NCBI GenBank assembly: GCA_021776685.1
Contig: JAJFFJ010000043.1
Span: forward strand, 62,001 to 126,000
DNA from: Alphaproteobacteria bacterium
Lineage (GTDB): Bacteria > Pseudomonadota > Alphaproteobacteria > Bin65
DNA length: 64,000 nucleotides
Direction: 5' to 3'
Position 1 is the first letter of the stretch, and each line of letters opens with the position of its first letter. This document shows positions 36,397 to 45,789 of the stretch, piece after piece. Below the pieces are notes generated by a model. It did no database searches and was not told the DNA's origin. It saw nothing but the letters and a program-made list of their open reading frames with translations. The translations under genes and the position numbers were made by a program.

Positions 36397-37377
36397 ATGA
36401 AAGCGATCGAACCGCCGCGGATTGACCGGCAGATCGAGGTCCATCTGATGGGCGACTGGGGTTGGGCCAACCTTCACCGCGTGTGCGGCTGGCTTGGCTC
36501 CCAGCTGATTGAGCAGAGCGGCAAAGGCTCGAAATACGCGATCTGGAACACGCCCTATTGCGCCGCTGAATCGGTGCACTCGCTGGCTGCGGGAGAGGTC
36601 GACATGTCCATGTCGACGCCCGCCCATATGGTGAAGAACGCTGTCGACGGTAAAGGGCTCTACGAAAAGACGCCTTATCCCGATCTCATGTCCCTTGGCA
36701 CCATGCCCCAGACGGACAGTCTGCTGTTGGCCGTGGACGCCTCGCTCGGGATTCGGACCTTTGACGATATTCGGGAGAAGAAACCGGCGCTGCATATCTC
36801 GACTTCGCCCAACGATGGCGTGAACAATATCGGCATTGTCGTCGAGAAGCTTCTGGAAGCGGCAGAAATACCCAAAGAGAAGATTCTCGAGTGGGGTGGA
36901 TCTTTCGTCCTCGCCGGTCCGCCGGACCAATGTATCCAGGCTGTGCGCGACGGGCGCGCAAATACATTGTTCTACGAAGCAATCATGACGCCCTACTGGC
37001 GCAACCTCGCGAAGGACAAGCCGCTTAATTTTCTGCGGTTTGACCCCGAGGTTCTGACCCATCTCAATGATACCTATGACTGGCAAACCAATATCGTCCC
37101 GGCGGGCTATCACGTGGGTCAGGATCAAGACATCGAGGCCATCGACTGGTCGGACTGGCTAATGATCGTGCGCCCGGAATTCGACGAAGAGATCGCCTAC
37201 GTGTTGGCATGGGCCGGGTGCACCACCATGGAAATCATCGAGCGGCAATACCGGCATCTGGATCCGTCGATCAGCCCGCTGACCTATCCGCTCGATCCAG
37301 AGAAAATCTTCCAATCGCCGCTGCCGCTGCACCCGGGCGCGGCGCGCTACTACCGCGATGCGGGCCTGATTGACTGA
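36397..37377 (+). CDS. TAXI-type solute-binding-like protein without signal peptide
   Basis: A 326-residue protein resembling the TAXI branch of TRAP solute-binding proteins or an NMT1-like periplasmic fold: SVHSLAAGEVDMSMSTPAHMV, KPALHISTSPNDGVNNIGIVVEKLL, PPDQCIQAVRDGRANTLFYEAIM. The predicted N-terminus MKAIEPPRIDRQIEV has no hydrophobic leader, and the strong GGGGGGGGAA ribosome site just before ATG 36397 makes a missed upstream leader unlikely. If real it is cytosolic, so a sensor, chaperone or enzyme role for a transport-type fold is more likely than transport. The cupin pair follows within 10 bases. Confidence 0.75.
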   Translation: MKAIEPPRIDRQIEVHLMGDWGWANLHRVCGWLGSQLIEQSGKGSKYAIWNTPYCAAESVHSLAAGEVDMSMSTPAHMVKNAVDGKGLYEKTPYPDLMSLGTMPQTDSLLLAVDASLGIRTFDDIREKKPALHISTSPNDGVNNIGIVVEKLLEAAEIPKEKILEWGGSFVLAGPPDQCIQAVRDGRANTLFYEAIMTPYWRNLAKDKPLNFLRFDPEVLTHLNDTYDWQTNIVPAGYHVGQDQDIEAIDWSDWLMIVRPEFDEEIAYVLAWAGCTTMEIIERQYRHLDPSISPLTYPLDPEKIFQSPLPLHPGAARYYRDAGLID

Positions 37378-37387
37378 GGATATGCCC

Positions 37388-38077
37388 ATGGCCGATGTGC
37401 TGACGATCCCACCGCCTGCCGAAGACGCAGAGCCGCTGAAAGCGAATATCTACGAATTCTCGCGCAGCCTCACCTGCACCCTGGCGCCGATGTTTCCGCA
37501 TTTGCATGCAGGTGCAATTGTGCCGACGGTAGCCCTTTTCTGGGGACGCAAGGACGGCGACTACGGCTATTTCGAGCACTTCAACACGGTCGATGAGGTG
37601 GTCATCATCTTCGGCGCAGACGGCGCTGCCGGACGTGCACGCACCGGATTGGTACGGGTGAACGCCCACACCCACGGCGTCGGTAACTTTCTTCCCGACC
37701 CGGACGACCCGGAAGTATTTTCCCTCATCTGCATTACGCAGCGCCAATCCGAAGAGGCGCAGCAGGAAGAGGCCGTCTGGTTCAAGTGTGAGAAATGCCA
37801 GCACGACTATGGACGGCTGGAATTTACCTGGGATCCGGTTTGCCCGGACGACGTGGCGCCGACCCATGGCAATTATGCGGCGCTGGAGACGGTGGTGAAA
37901 TCCGCGCAGGCAGCATCCAAGTATAATGCCGATGACGCCAGCCATACCTGCACTGAATGTGGTCACGTCAACGCGCCTTTCCCCCTCGACCGTTGGGGAT
38001 GGGACCGTTACGCAGCGCAGACGGTGGCTGTTCAACGCGCTGAGGCTGCCCTCAAGGCCGTTGCTGCGGGAGACTGA
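37388..38077 (+). CDS. Cupin-like protein with C-terminal double CxxC ribbon
   Basis: A 229-residue protein I do not recognise by name. The N-terminal half looks like a cupin barrel (EFSRSLTCTLAPMFPHLHAG, then GYFEHFNTVDEVVIIFG with His and Asp/Glu spaced as in metal-binding cupins). The C-terminal half has FKCEKCQHDYG and HTCTECGHVNAP, two CxxC pairs forming a zinc ribbon or rubredoxin-like knuckle. The arrangement resembles bacterial 3-hydroxyanthranilate 3,4-dioxygenase and the gene immediately downstream. GAGGA eight bases before ATG 37388 decides the start. A ring-cleaving oxygenase or its accessory is possible; function not assigned. Confidence 0.7.
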   Translation: MADVLTIPPPAEDAEPLKANIYEFSRSLTCTLAPMFPHLHAGAIVPTVALFWGRKDGDYGYFEHFNTVDEVVIIFGADGAAGRARTGLVRVNAHTHGVGNFLPDPDDPEVFSLICITQRQSEEAQQEEAVWFKCEKCQHDYGRLEFTWDPVCPDDVAPTHGNYAALETVVKSAQAASKYNADDASHTCTECGHVNAPFPLDRWGWDRYAAQTVAVQRAEAALKAVAAGD

Positions 38078-38080
38078 GTG

Positions 38081-38632
38081 ATGGCCGGCAAGCAGATGTT
38101 TCATACTTTCAAGGAAGCGGCTACCGCTGGCGCCCATGATGAACTGCCCATGCTGCCTGCGGGTGTAGACCCGCAACTACACCTGGGTAAGCATGACCGT
38201 CCGCAACCGTTTCACCTGATTTGCGAGAAAGACTGCGTGCTTGTGATGATGTCTGGCGTTGCCAAGGTGCACTTCGCCCAGGGGCCGGTGCGCTATCACA
38301 AGGCGGTGGCAGGGGATTTCATCTACGTTCCCGCGCGTATGCCTCACCGGGTGCTGCCTGATGAAGAATGCGTGCAATATCGGTACAAGGCGGAGCATGC
38401 CGGGTTGGAAGCTGTTGCCTGGTTTTGCCAGTCCTGCGGCGTGGAACTTCACCGCCACACGTGGGATACGGCGACGACGCCCCCACAGCAGGGGTACGCA
38501 GAGGCCTGCGAGGCCTTCGACGGTTCCGATGATCTGCGCCGCTGTGATTGTGGTGCGGCACATCCGGCGACCGGATTTGATACAGCGCGCTGGCGCAAGA
38601 TCGCCGCTGACATGAAAAACGGCGACGCCTGA
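38081..38632 (+). CDS. 3-hydroxyanthranilate 3,4-dioxygenase-like cupin with cysteine ribbon
   Basis: A 183-residue cupin related to 3-hydroxyanthranilate dioxygenase: FHLICEKDCVLVMMSGVAKVHF, YHKAVAGDFIYVPARMPHRVLP (second cupin motif with the distal His), then FCQSCGVELHRHTW and RRCDCGAAHP, a C-terminal cysteine-metal site like that of the bacterial dioxygenase. The expected first-motif His and Glu do not line up well, so activity may differ or be lost. It follows the previous cupin by 3 bases (ATG 38081 after GTG 38078) and may form a heteromer with it. The two cupins look like diverged duplicates. Confidence 0.75.
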   Translation: MAGKQMFHTFKEAATAGAHDELPMLPAGVDPQLHLGKHDRPQPFHLICEKDCVLVMMSGVAKVHFAQGPVRYHKAVAGDFIYVPARMPHRVLPDEECVQYRYKAEHAGLEAVAWFCQSCGVELHRHTWDTATTPPQQGYAEACEAFDGSDDLRRCDCGAAHPATGFDTARWRKIAADMKNGDA

Positions 38633-38672
38633 GAGGCGCCGCCGCTGTTCCGGAACCCAGGAGAGGGATCCG

Positions 38673-39677
38673 CTATTTCTTCATTGAACGAACCTTGGCC
38701 AGTTCTACTTTCATTGCGGCCAGGATCTTGCCGCCGTCAGGGGTCGACTTCACCCATGACGCCTCGATCGGCTTGAAGCGGGTTTGCAACGCAGAAATCT
38801 CGGCCTTCGAGAAACTCATGATCTTGTGACCCTTGAGCGCGGCCACCTTTCCGCGGTTGTAGGCAACGTCCTTGTCGCAAATCTCGCCAAGCGCCCTGGA
38901 TAGTTTGGCGAATGAATGTTTCGTAAAGGCAGCCTTTGCCTTGGCCGGGAGCCGTTTCCAGGTGGCATTGTTCATCGCGATCATTCCGGCGATGGCGCCC
39001 ATGGGCACTTCCACGTGGTGGTTGGTAACTTCCTGATGCTTGAAGGCGGTGAATCCGAGCCAGGGGCTCAGGCTGCCCTGGATCACACCTTTGCTGAGCG
39101 ACTGATAGACCCGGGTGATCGGCAATTGCACGCCACCGGCCTTCAGGCTACCGATAATCTGGGCATTGACCCTGCCGGCAATACGGAACTTTTTGCCCGC
39201 CATGTCTGCCACCCGCATAATCGGTGTCCTGCTGTGAATGATGGACGGCGGCAACGCGGCAATACCAAGTGGCTTGACCTGGTCATACTCGCTGGAGATC
39301 AAGCCGTCCGAATACAGCTTCCAAAGCGCGACTGAGCCCTCCGTGGAATTCCGTACCAGGAAGGGCAGGGCGACCACGCCGGTTCTCTTGAATTTGCCGC
39401 GTACCAGCGGCTGCAGAATCCAGCCAATATCGGCCACGCCTGTACGCACCACGTCATAGACCGTCCGCGCGTTGGCGATGGAGTTCCAGAAGAACTGAAT
39501 CTTGACGGTACCGCCTGACGCGGCCTCTACTTGCTTAGCCCAGCGCTGGGCGACGATGTTGACGTTGATCTGCGGCGGCGCCCAACCTGCGAATTTGAGC
39601 ACGATGGGCTTGGTTTGTGCCGAAGCCGCGCCTGACACCAACGCGCCCGCGACGGCAAGAATGGCAATTTTCCTCAT
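38673..39677 (-). CDS. TRAP transporter substrate-binding protein (DctP family)
   Basis: A 334-residue periplasmic protein with a signal peptide (MRKIAILAVAGALVSGAASAQ, cleavage near residue 21). The mature part has WILQPLVRGKFKRTG, MAGKKFRIAGRVNAQIIGSL and SLSKGVIQGSLSPW, the substrate-proximal segments of DctP proteins. GGAGGAA just before ATG 39677 fixes the start. It is the most likely receptor for the fused permease at 33730, though the VOC, TAXI-like and cupin genes lie between them on the other strand. Confidence 0.93.
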   Translation of the reverse strand: MRKIAILAVAGALVSGAASAQTKPIVLKFAGWAPPQINVNIVAQRWAKQVEAASGGTVKIQFFWNSIANARTVYDVVRTGVADIGWILQPLVRGKFKRTGVVALPFLVRNSTEGSVALWKLYSDGLISSEYDQVKPLGIAALPPSIIHSRTPIMRVADMAGKKFRIAGRVNAQIIGSLKAGGVQLPITRVYQSLSKGVIQGSLSPWLGFTAFKHQEVTNHHVEVPMGAIAGMIAMNNATWKRLPAKAKAAFTKHSFAKLSRALGEICDKDVAYNRGKVAALKGHKIMSFSKAEISALQTRFKPIEASWVKSTPDGGKILAAMKVELAKVRSMKK

Positions 39678-39825
39678 GTCTTCCTCCCTCGGGCGCAACA
39701 CGTAGCAGCAACGACGCGAGACCCACTGTTAGCCGCTCGCAAAATGGCGGCGGGCTATTCTAGTCAGCCCTGATACTACGAAACAACGACCGTTGGCCGG
39801 TGGAGCCATGCAATGGTGGCAGGGC

Positions 39826-40116
39826 TCAATCGGCGCCATTGATTGCGACGATGTCGATGTCCGCGGCATCCAGCCTCAATTCTCGGGCTGCCTGATACTC
39901 TGGTGAGTCCCAGAAGGCGCGCAATTGAGCCATGTCCGGGAACTCGATGATCACCATGCGGCGCCCATCGTCGGTACCATCCAGGATTTGGATGTCGTCT
40001 GATCGTGCCAGATACTTCGCACCGAAGCGCGCGGCCACAGGTATTGAAGCTTCCCGGTATCTGGCAAAATTCTCTTCGTCGGTTACGGTGATTCTGGAAA
40101 TCATATAGGCAGCCAT
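39826..40116 (-). CDS. DUF1330 family small protein
   Basis: A 96-residue dimeric alpha/beta-barrel protein: AAYMISRITVTDEENFARYREASIP, KYLARSDDIQILDG, VIIEFPDMAQLRAFWDSPEYQAARELR. The family is common near catabolic genes and of uncertain biochemistry. GGAGG before ATG 40116 sets the start; a longer in-frame reading upstream is not supported. It is 148 bases upstream of the DctP gene on the same strand and divergent from the LLM gene. Confidence 0.88.
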   Translation of the reverse strand: MAAYMISRITVTDEENFARYREASIPVAARFGAKYLARSDDIQILDGTDDGRRMVIIEFPDMAQLRAFWDSPEYQAARELRLDAADIDIVAINGAD

Positions 40117-40229
40117 AACTGCTCCTCCCTGAGTGCCAAGCCGCCATGACCGGCGAACATGCCTTCGGCGCTCGACAGGCATTTGGCCCGATGGCAAGCT
40201 TCTACGAACACGGCGTCCAATCAAGGACA

Positions 40230-41252
40230 ATGCATTTGCGTATCGGTGTATTCGACCATCTTGACCGCGGCCCAGGGGCTGCTGCGGTTTTCTATGAGAA
40301 CCGCCTGCGCCTGATCGAACGCTACGACGCAGCAGGCATCTACGCCTATCATCTCGCTGAGCACCATGGCACGCCGCTAGGTATGTCGCCGTCCCCCAGC
40401 GTATTCCTGTCTGCCGTCGCCCAACGGACCAACCGGCTGCGGTTCGGGCCGATGGTCTATTGCCTGCCGATGTACAATCCACTGCGTCTGCTCGAAGAAA
40501 TCTGCATGCTTGATCAGATGAGCGGTGGCAGGTTTGAACTTGGCGTCGGCCGTGGCATCTCTCCGGTGGAAGCCGGCTTTTTTGGCCTCGACCCCGCTGA
40601 AACCCAAGGCATGTACCAGGAAGCGCTGGATTTCATCCTTAAAGGATTGTCCGGTGGCGATTTCACGTTTGAAGGCAAGCACTATAACGCGTCAGACGTG
40701 CCAATGATTCTGGGCCCAGCCCAAACGCCCCATCCGCCGCTCTGGTATGGCACTGCCAATCCAGAGGCCGCAAAATGGGCGGCAGCGAATCACATTCATA
40801 TCATCAGCAATCAGGCCCCCGCCCGGGTCCGTGAAATTACGGATGCCTATCGGGTGGCATGGCAGGCGGCTGGCCAGGCCGAGACCGAATTGCCAATGAT
40901 GGGTTTCAGCTGTCACATGGTGGTGGCCGAAACCGAAGCAGAGGCGCTTGAAACCGCGCGCCGTGGCTATCGTCAGTGGCGGGCCAGCTTCATGTATCTG
41001 TGGGACCGTGCCGGCCGTGCGCCAATTACGGTTTCCTATCCAGAAGAATTTGATGGTTTGGCAGGGTTGGGCCTGGGTATCGCGGGCACGCCGGAGCAGG
41101 TTCGGGTAAAGATCGCTGATTTGGTGGCCGAAACCGGGATCAACTATCTTGTCTGCCGAATGGCGTTCGGCGATTTGTCATTTGATGAATCGGCACGGAC
41201 GGTGGATTTGCTGACGAAAAAGGTCATGCCAGATCTGCGTGAGGCGGCATGA
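40230..41252 (+). CDS. LLM class (luciferase-like) flavin-dependent oxidoreductase
   Basis: A 340-residue TIM-barrel flavoenzyme of the bacterial luciferase family: MHLRIGVFDHLDRG, YAYHLAEHHGTP, RFGPMVYCLPMYNPLRLLEEICMLDQMSGGRFELGVGRG and HPPLWYGT. It would use FMNH2 (or F420) to oxidise a substrate such as a sulfonate, aminopolycarboxylate or N-heterocycle. The start at 40230 is chosen from homology (AAGGA is only two bases away, so 40191 is possible). The alpha/beta hydrolase and a second LLM enzyme follow in one tight operon. Confidence 0.9.
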   Translation: MHLRIGVFDHLDRGPGAAAVFYENRLRLIERYDAAGIYAYHLAEHHGTPLGMSPSPSVFLSAVAQRTNRLRFGPMVYCLPMYNPLRLLEEICMLDQMSGGRFELGVGRGISPVEAGFFGLDPAETQGMYQEALDFILKGLSGGDFTFEGKHYNASDVPMILGPAQTPHPPLWYGTANPEAAKWAAANHIHIISNQAPARVREITDAYRVAWQAAGQAETELPMMGFSCHMVVAETEAEALETARRGYRQWRASFMYLWDRAGRAPITVSYPEEFDGLAGLGLGIAGTPEQVRVKIADLVAETGINYLVCRMAFGDLSFDESARTVDLLTKKVMPDLREAA

Positions 41253-41280
41253 ACAGCCATGTCTTTGGGGATTGCACGAG

Positions 41281-42066
41281 ATGGAAATGACGACCAAGAC
41301 CGTCGCCACGAGCGCCGGTGAAATTCAATATCATGCCGCCGGCGAGGGACCGCCTTTGCTCTATTTGCATCCGGCAGCAGGCTTCCGTCTGTCGGGGCCG
41401 ATCGAGCGTTTGGCGACGGCATTTCGCGTGATCGCCCCTGTTGTTCCCGGTTTTGACGGGACGCCGATGCTGGACGGGCTCAGTTCTGTTCCTGGGATTG
41501 CTGATCTTTATTCGGAAGTGATCGAGAGTCTTGCCGACGGTAAGTGCGACGTGGTCGGCCAGTCTCTCGGTGCATGGATCGGCGCCTGGCTGGCGATCAA
41601 ATATCCGGAAAAGGTTGAGCCCCTGGTGTTGGCCTCACCCGCGGGATTCCGGCATCCCGATTCGCCGCCCCTCAGTTTCGAGCCGGAGATTATGCTCAAG
41701 CAGCTTTTCGCCTATCCGGAGAAGCGCCCGCCAGAAACCAAGACGGCCGAGCAGCTGGCAGGGAACCGCGAAGCCATCAAACATTATGGGATCGGCGCCG
41801 CCTGGGACGAAGATCTCAATAGGCGCATCGGAGAAATCGGGTGCCTCACATTGGTCGTTCATGGCACCAAGGATGTGAGGGTGCCGCTGGAGGCGGTACA
41901 GAAACTGCGCCGTGATATCCCCCATTCCCATCTGGTGTTTGTCTACGACGCAGCCCACAGCGTCGAGGTGGATCAGCCGGAGCGGGTTGCCGCCCTCTAT
42001 ATGGATTTCCTGCAGCGCGGCGAAGCCTTCATCGTAAATTCTGACTCCAAATCAGAGGCGGCCTGA
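41281..42066 (+). CDS. Alpha/beta hydrolase
   Basis: A 261-residue hydrolase-fold protein with YLHPAAGF (oxyanion region), the nucleophile elbow VVGQSLGAW (Ser95), VVHGTKDVRVP (acid) and YDAAHSVEV (base His). It resembles ring-cleavage-product (meta-cleavage) hydrolases. Its stop overlaps the next start by one base (TGATG), so it is coupled to the downstream LLM enzyme; together they could oxygenate and then hydrolyse a product. Actual substrate unknown. Confidence 0.9.
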   Translation: MEMTTKTVATSAGEIQYHAAGEGPPLLYLHPAAGFRLSGPIERLATAFRVIAPVVPGFDGTPMLDGLSSVPGIADLYSEVIESLADGKCDVVGQSLGAWIGAWLAIKYPEKVEPLVLASPAGFRHPDSPPLSFEPEIMLKQLFAYPEKRPPETKTAEQLAGNREAIKHYGIGAAWDEDLNRRIGEIGCLTLVVHGTKDVRVPLEAVQKLRRDIPHSHLVFVYDAAHSVEVDQPERVAALYMDFLQRGEAFIVNSDSKSEAA

Positions 42067-43229
42067 TGCGGTTCTCCCAAATTCATCACATGCCCTACAC
42101 GGGCATCGACGAAGCCGGGCTTGGCTGGCCGATCTCTAATCGGCGCTTCGATCCGAAGACCGCGGTCGATCTGTTCAAAACCTACATCGACGTCAAAGCC
42201 TACGCAGAAGAGTGCGGCTTTGATGAAATCGGCAGCAATGAGCATCACATGAGCCCCTTCGGCATGATGCCGAACCCGAACATTATCGGGGCAGCGCTGA
42301 TCGAACGCACGCAGACCGCCAACATTTTCCAGTGTGGCAATCTGCTGCCGCTGACTAATCCGCTGCGTATCGCCGAGGAATACGCCATGCTCGATGTTAT
42401 GAGCGGCGGCCGTCTGATGGCTGGGCTGATGCGCGGGATCCCCCACGAATATGTCGCCTACAATATCCCGCCGGACGATTCTTGGAGTCTTATGCGCGAA
42501 GCGGTGGACCTGATCCTCAAGGCGTGGACCGAGCCTGAGCCCTTCGGCTGGGAAGGTGAGCACTTTCGGTTTCGTGCGGTCTCGATCTGGCCCAAACCAG
42601 TCCAAGCACCCCATCCACCCCTGGTCATGTCCGGTGGCAGCGAAACCTCGGCAAGGTTCGCCGCGGAGTACCGCGCCATTATGGGCATCCTGCGAGTGAC
42701 AGACCTCAGCCAGGCGAAAGACCTGATCGACATCTACACGGCACAGGCGCGCGCGGACGGCTGGGAGCCGGGGCCGGACCGCTTCATGGTGGGGGTGCCC
42801 ACCGCCGTGGCGGAAACCTTTGAGGAAGCCAAGCAGGTGCTGCATGACGGTACCCAGTATTTCTTCAACGTCCTTCAGGGTGGCATCAACCGGGCGCTGC
42901 AACTGGTGATCCAGACCACGAAATTTAACCCAGAGGCACGCAACATCCGCCCGCTCGACAAGGACGAGCAGATGAAGTCGACGCCGGTAGAGGAACGGAT
43001 TGAAAGGGGTCAGGTTCTGTGTGGCACGCCAGACATGATCGTCGATCAGATCAAAAAAATGCATGCCGTACTGAACCACGGCCACATGAACCTGATCGTC
43101 AAGATCGGCAACATGCCCGACGACTTCATCACGCGCGGCATGGCGCTCCTCGGCAGTGATGTATTCCCGCATGTCAAAGGATTGGGTGAGCAGGCCGACG
43201 ATGGCAGGGCGCAAACGGCGGCCGAGTAG
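42066..43229 (+). CDS. LLM class (luciferase-like) flavin-dependent oxidoreductase
   Basis: A 387-residue second luciferase-family flavoenzyme, longer than and distinct from the one at 40230: FSQIHHMPYTG, FDEIGSNEHHMSPFGMMPNPN, GNLLPLTNPLRIAEEYAMLDVMSGGRLMAGLMRG and HPPLVMSGGSE. The paired presence with the first LLM gene suggests sequential oxidations or a heterodimer like LuxAB. ATG at 42066 overlaps the hydrolase TGA. No flavin reductase is encoded nearby, so a general cellular reductase is presumably used. Confidence 0.9.
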   Translation: MRFSQIHHMPYTGIDEAGLGWPISNRRFDPKTAVDLFKTYIDVKAYAEECGFDEIGSNEHHMSPFGMMPNPNIIGAALIERTQTANIFQCGNLLPLTNPLRIAEEYAMLDVMSGGRLMAGLMRGIPHEYVAYNIPPDDSWSLMREAVDLILKAWTEPEPFGWEGEHFRFRAVSIWPKPVQAPHPPLVMSGGSETSARFAAEYRAIMGILRVTDLSQAKDLIDIYTAQARADGWEPGPDRFMVGVPTAVAETFEEAKQVLHDGTQYFFNVLQGGINRALQLVIQTTKFNPEARNIRPLDKDEQMKSTPVEERIERGQVLCGTPDMIVDQIKKMHAVLNHGHMNLIVKIGNMPDDFITRGMALLGSDVFPHVKGLGEQADDGRAQTAAE

Positions 43230-43362
43230 CACACTGCGCCTGAATAACCTGACGCTGGACAATGATGTCTGGCGTCTCATCCATTTCTCCGAACAAATCC
43301 CCGCAGGGCCTTGACCTTCCCCCGGGGGATAGCCCCACATTGCGGGCGGAGGTTCGAAATCA

Positions 43363-45669
43363 GTGATTGATCAGCAAATAGAAGATCCCGGTGATTCAAA
43401 GCTGGCGGGCGGGCAGGGTGCCCCGGTTTCGGCGGTGTCCGGCCAATCCTACATTTGCCCCATGTGTCCCGGAGTAGCGTCTGAAAAACCAGACGCGTGC
43501 CCGAAATGCGGGATGGCTCTGGAGTCTGAGATGCCGTTTCAGGCCCCTCAAATTCGCTACATTTGCCCGATGCATCCGGAGATAGAGGAGGATGTGCCGG
43601 GTGATTGTCCGATCTGCGGAATGGCGCTTGAGCCTGATGCGGTGCCACCAGACCCCGAACCCAACCTGGAACTGATCAGAATGACCAGACGGTTCTGGGT
43701 CGGAGCCACCCTCGCGATTCCGCTCTTGATGGTGTCCATGGGAGAAATGGTGCCGGGGCTGGGTGATTTGGTTCGCGGCGACTGGAATCCCTGGGTGCAG
43801 CTGGGCCTATCAACGCCCATCGTGCTCTGGTGCGGCTGGCCGTTCTTTGTGCGCGCCTGGCGGTCGTTCTTCGGCTTCAATCTCAACATGTTCACGCTGA
43901 TCGCGATCGGTACCGGTGCTGCTTTCCTGTTCAGCCTGGGCGCTACCCTATTTCCATCTGGGTTCCCGGCGGGCTTCAAAACAGCCTCCGGGCAGGTGCA
44001 TCTCTATTTCGAATCTGCAGCGGTAATCATTGTGCTGGTGCTTCTGGGCCAGGTGCTTGAATTGCGGGCGAGGGAACGAACCGGTGATGCTCTTCGCGCC
44101 CTGCTGGATCTTTCGCCAAAGACGGCGCGGAGGCTCAAATCAGAAGATCAGGACGAAGAAATTCCGTTGGCGCAGGTTCATACAGGCGATCGTCTGCGGG
44201 TTCGGCCGGGCGAGAGCATTCCGGTCGATGGCAGAATCGAAAGCGGCAGCAGCAGCGTCGACGAATCAATGGTCACCGGCGAATCGCTGCCGGTGACTAA
44301 AGGCAAGGGTGACGTCGTCATCGGCGGAACGCTGAATCAGACCGGCGGATTTGTGATGATCGCCGAGAAGGTTGGTTCTGCAACGATGCTGGCGAACATC
44401 GTATCGATGGTGGCGCAGGCTCAGCGAAGCCGCGCGCCAATACAGGGACTGGCAGATCGGGTCGCGGGCTTGTTCGTTCCTGCTGTTGTCATTGCCGCCG
44501 TGTTGGCGTTTGTCGCCTGGGCACTGTGGGGGCCGCCGCCAGCGTTGCTGTTTGGGCTGATTGCGGCCGTCTCCGTCCTGATCATCGCCTGCCCCTGCGC
44601 ATTGGGGTTGGCAACACCCATGTCGATCATGGTCGGCACGGGCCGCGGTGCCCAAGCCGGCGTTCTGTTGCGCAATGCCGAGGCCCTCGAGCGGCTAGAG
44701 AAGGTCGACACCCTGGTGCTGGATAAGACGGGCACGTTGACTGAAGGAAAGCCATCGGTGACGGAAATCATTCCAGCGGGAGATGTGCTTGAGGCGGACC
44801 TGCTGGGGATTGCAGCAGGTCTTGAACGGGGCAGCGAACATCCCCTGGCGGCGGCAATATTGAAGTCCGCGGTTGCGAGGAACATTTCGCCAACCATGAT
44901 TGACGATTTTAGCTCCATCACTGGGAAAGGCCTGGTCGGACAGCTTAAAGGCCAGGAAGTGCTATTTGGTAATCAACGCCTGATGGATGAAGCCAATGTG
45001 ATTTTTGAAGACGTGGCGTCGGATGCAGATCGGTTGCGGGATGACGGATCGACCGTCATGTACCTGGCGATCGGCGGACATTTGGCCGGAATGATCGCGG
45101 TCTCAGACCCCGTGAAGGCGTCGACACCAAAGGCGTTGGACATGCTCCGCCGACAAGGGCTCAATGTCATTATGTTGACCGGTGACAATGAACGAACCGC
45201 GATGGCGGTCGGCACTCGTCTCGGCATTCAAAATGTAATTGCAGGTGTGCTGCCGGAAGAAAAACTCAATACGATCAAGGAGCTTCAAGACAGCGGCGCG
45301 GTTGTTGCCATGGCAGGGGACGGCGTCAACGACGCACCGGCGCTTGCGCAGGCAGACGTTGGCATTGCGATGGGGACCGGCACCGATGTGGCGATGGAAA
45401 GCGCCGACGTCACGTTGGTAAAAGGCGATCTCAAAGGCATTGTGCGGGCGATGATGCTCAGCAAGATGACCATGCGAAACATCCGCCAGAACTTGTTTTT
45501 CGCCTTTATTTATAACGGTCTTGGCGTGCCCGTCGCCGCCGGAATTCTGTTCCCGGTCTTCGGTATCCTGTTGAGCCCAATTCTGGCTGCGGCGGCGATG
45601 AGCCTGAGCAGTGTTTCGGTAATAGGAAACGCCCTACGCCTCAGGAAAGCGTCGCTGATCACAGAATAA
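43363..45669 (+). CDS. Copper-translocating P1B-type ATPase with two N-terminal metal-binding motifs
   Basis: A 768-residue heavy-metal ATPase, probably exporting Cu(I) across the inner membrane. Two repeated short metal-binding segments stand at residues 30-55 (CPMCPG ... CPKCGMAL) and 67-90 (CPMHPE ... [10 protein letters not shown]). Then follow six to eight helices, the CPC motif ACPCALG near 410, the phosphorylation site DKTGT (Asp near 453), TGES in the actuator and [10 protein letters not shown]. Start is GTG at 43363 with GCGGAGG upstream. It is convergent with the nar operon. Copper delivery to denitrification enzymes is possible, but detoxification is the safer call. Confidence 0.93.
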   Translation: MIDQQIEDPGDSKLAGGQGAPVSAVSGQSYICPMCPGVASEKPDACPKCGMALESEMPFQAPQIRYICPMHPEIEEDVPGDCPICGMALEPDAVPPDPEPNLELIRMTRRFWVGATLAIPLLMVSMGEMVPGLGDLVRGDWNPWVQLGLSTPIVLWCGWPFFVRAWRSFFGFNLNMFTLIAIGTGAAFLFSLGATLFPSGFPAGFKTASGQVHLYFESAAVIIVLVLLGQVLELRARERTGDALRALLDLSPKTARRLKSEDQDEEIPLAQVHTGDRLRVRPGESIPVDGRIESGSSSVDESMVTGESLPVTKGKGDVVIGGTLNQTGGFVMIAEKVGSATMLANIVSMVAQAQRSRAPIQGLADRVAGLFVPAVVIAAVLAFVAWALWGPPPALLFGLIAAVSVLIIACPCALGLATPMSIMVGTGRGAQAGVLLRNAEALERLEKVDTLVLDKTGTLTEGKPSVTEIIPAGDVLEADLLGIAAGLERGSEHPLAAAILKSAVARNISPTMIDDFSSITGKGLVGQLKGQEVLFGNQRLMDEANVIFEDVASDADRLRDDGSTVMYLAIGGHLAGMIAVSDPVKASTPKALDMLRRQGLNVIMLTGDNERTAMAVGTRLGIQNVIAGVLPEEKLNTIKELQDSGAVVAMAGDGVNDAPALAQADVGIAMGTGTDVAMESADVTLVKGDLKGIVRAMMLSKMTMRNIRQNLFFAFIYNGLGVPVAAGILFPVFGILLSPILAAAAMSLSSVSVIGNALRLRKASLITE

Positions 45670-45711
45670 ATAGATGCGCGGTTGCTGGCCAGCGCCCAGA
45701 AGTTACGACTG

Positions 45712-45742
45712 GTTCCGGCTGAAATACAGGACAAACCGGAAC
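45712..45742. repeat. Inverted repeat between convergent genes, possible transcript end
   Basis: GTTCCGG (45712-45718) and CCGGAAC (45736-45742) are perfect 7-base arms around a 17-base loop, midway between the ends of the copper ATPase and ppiC genes. There is no T-run, so it may only stabilise transcript ends. Confidence 0.3.
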
Positions 45743-45789
45743 TACATCACCCGAACATAGGCGCAGATATTCGGCCCGTAAGGGGACGT

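Noticed and set aside
41997-43340. Long minus-strand reading frame opposite the second LLM gene
   Set aside because: No start context or family match; the plus strand encodes an intact luciferase-like enzyme.
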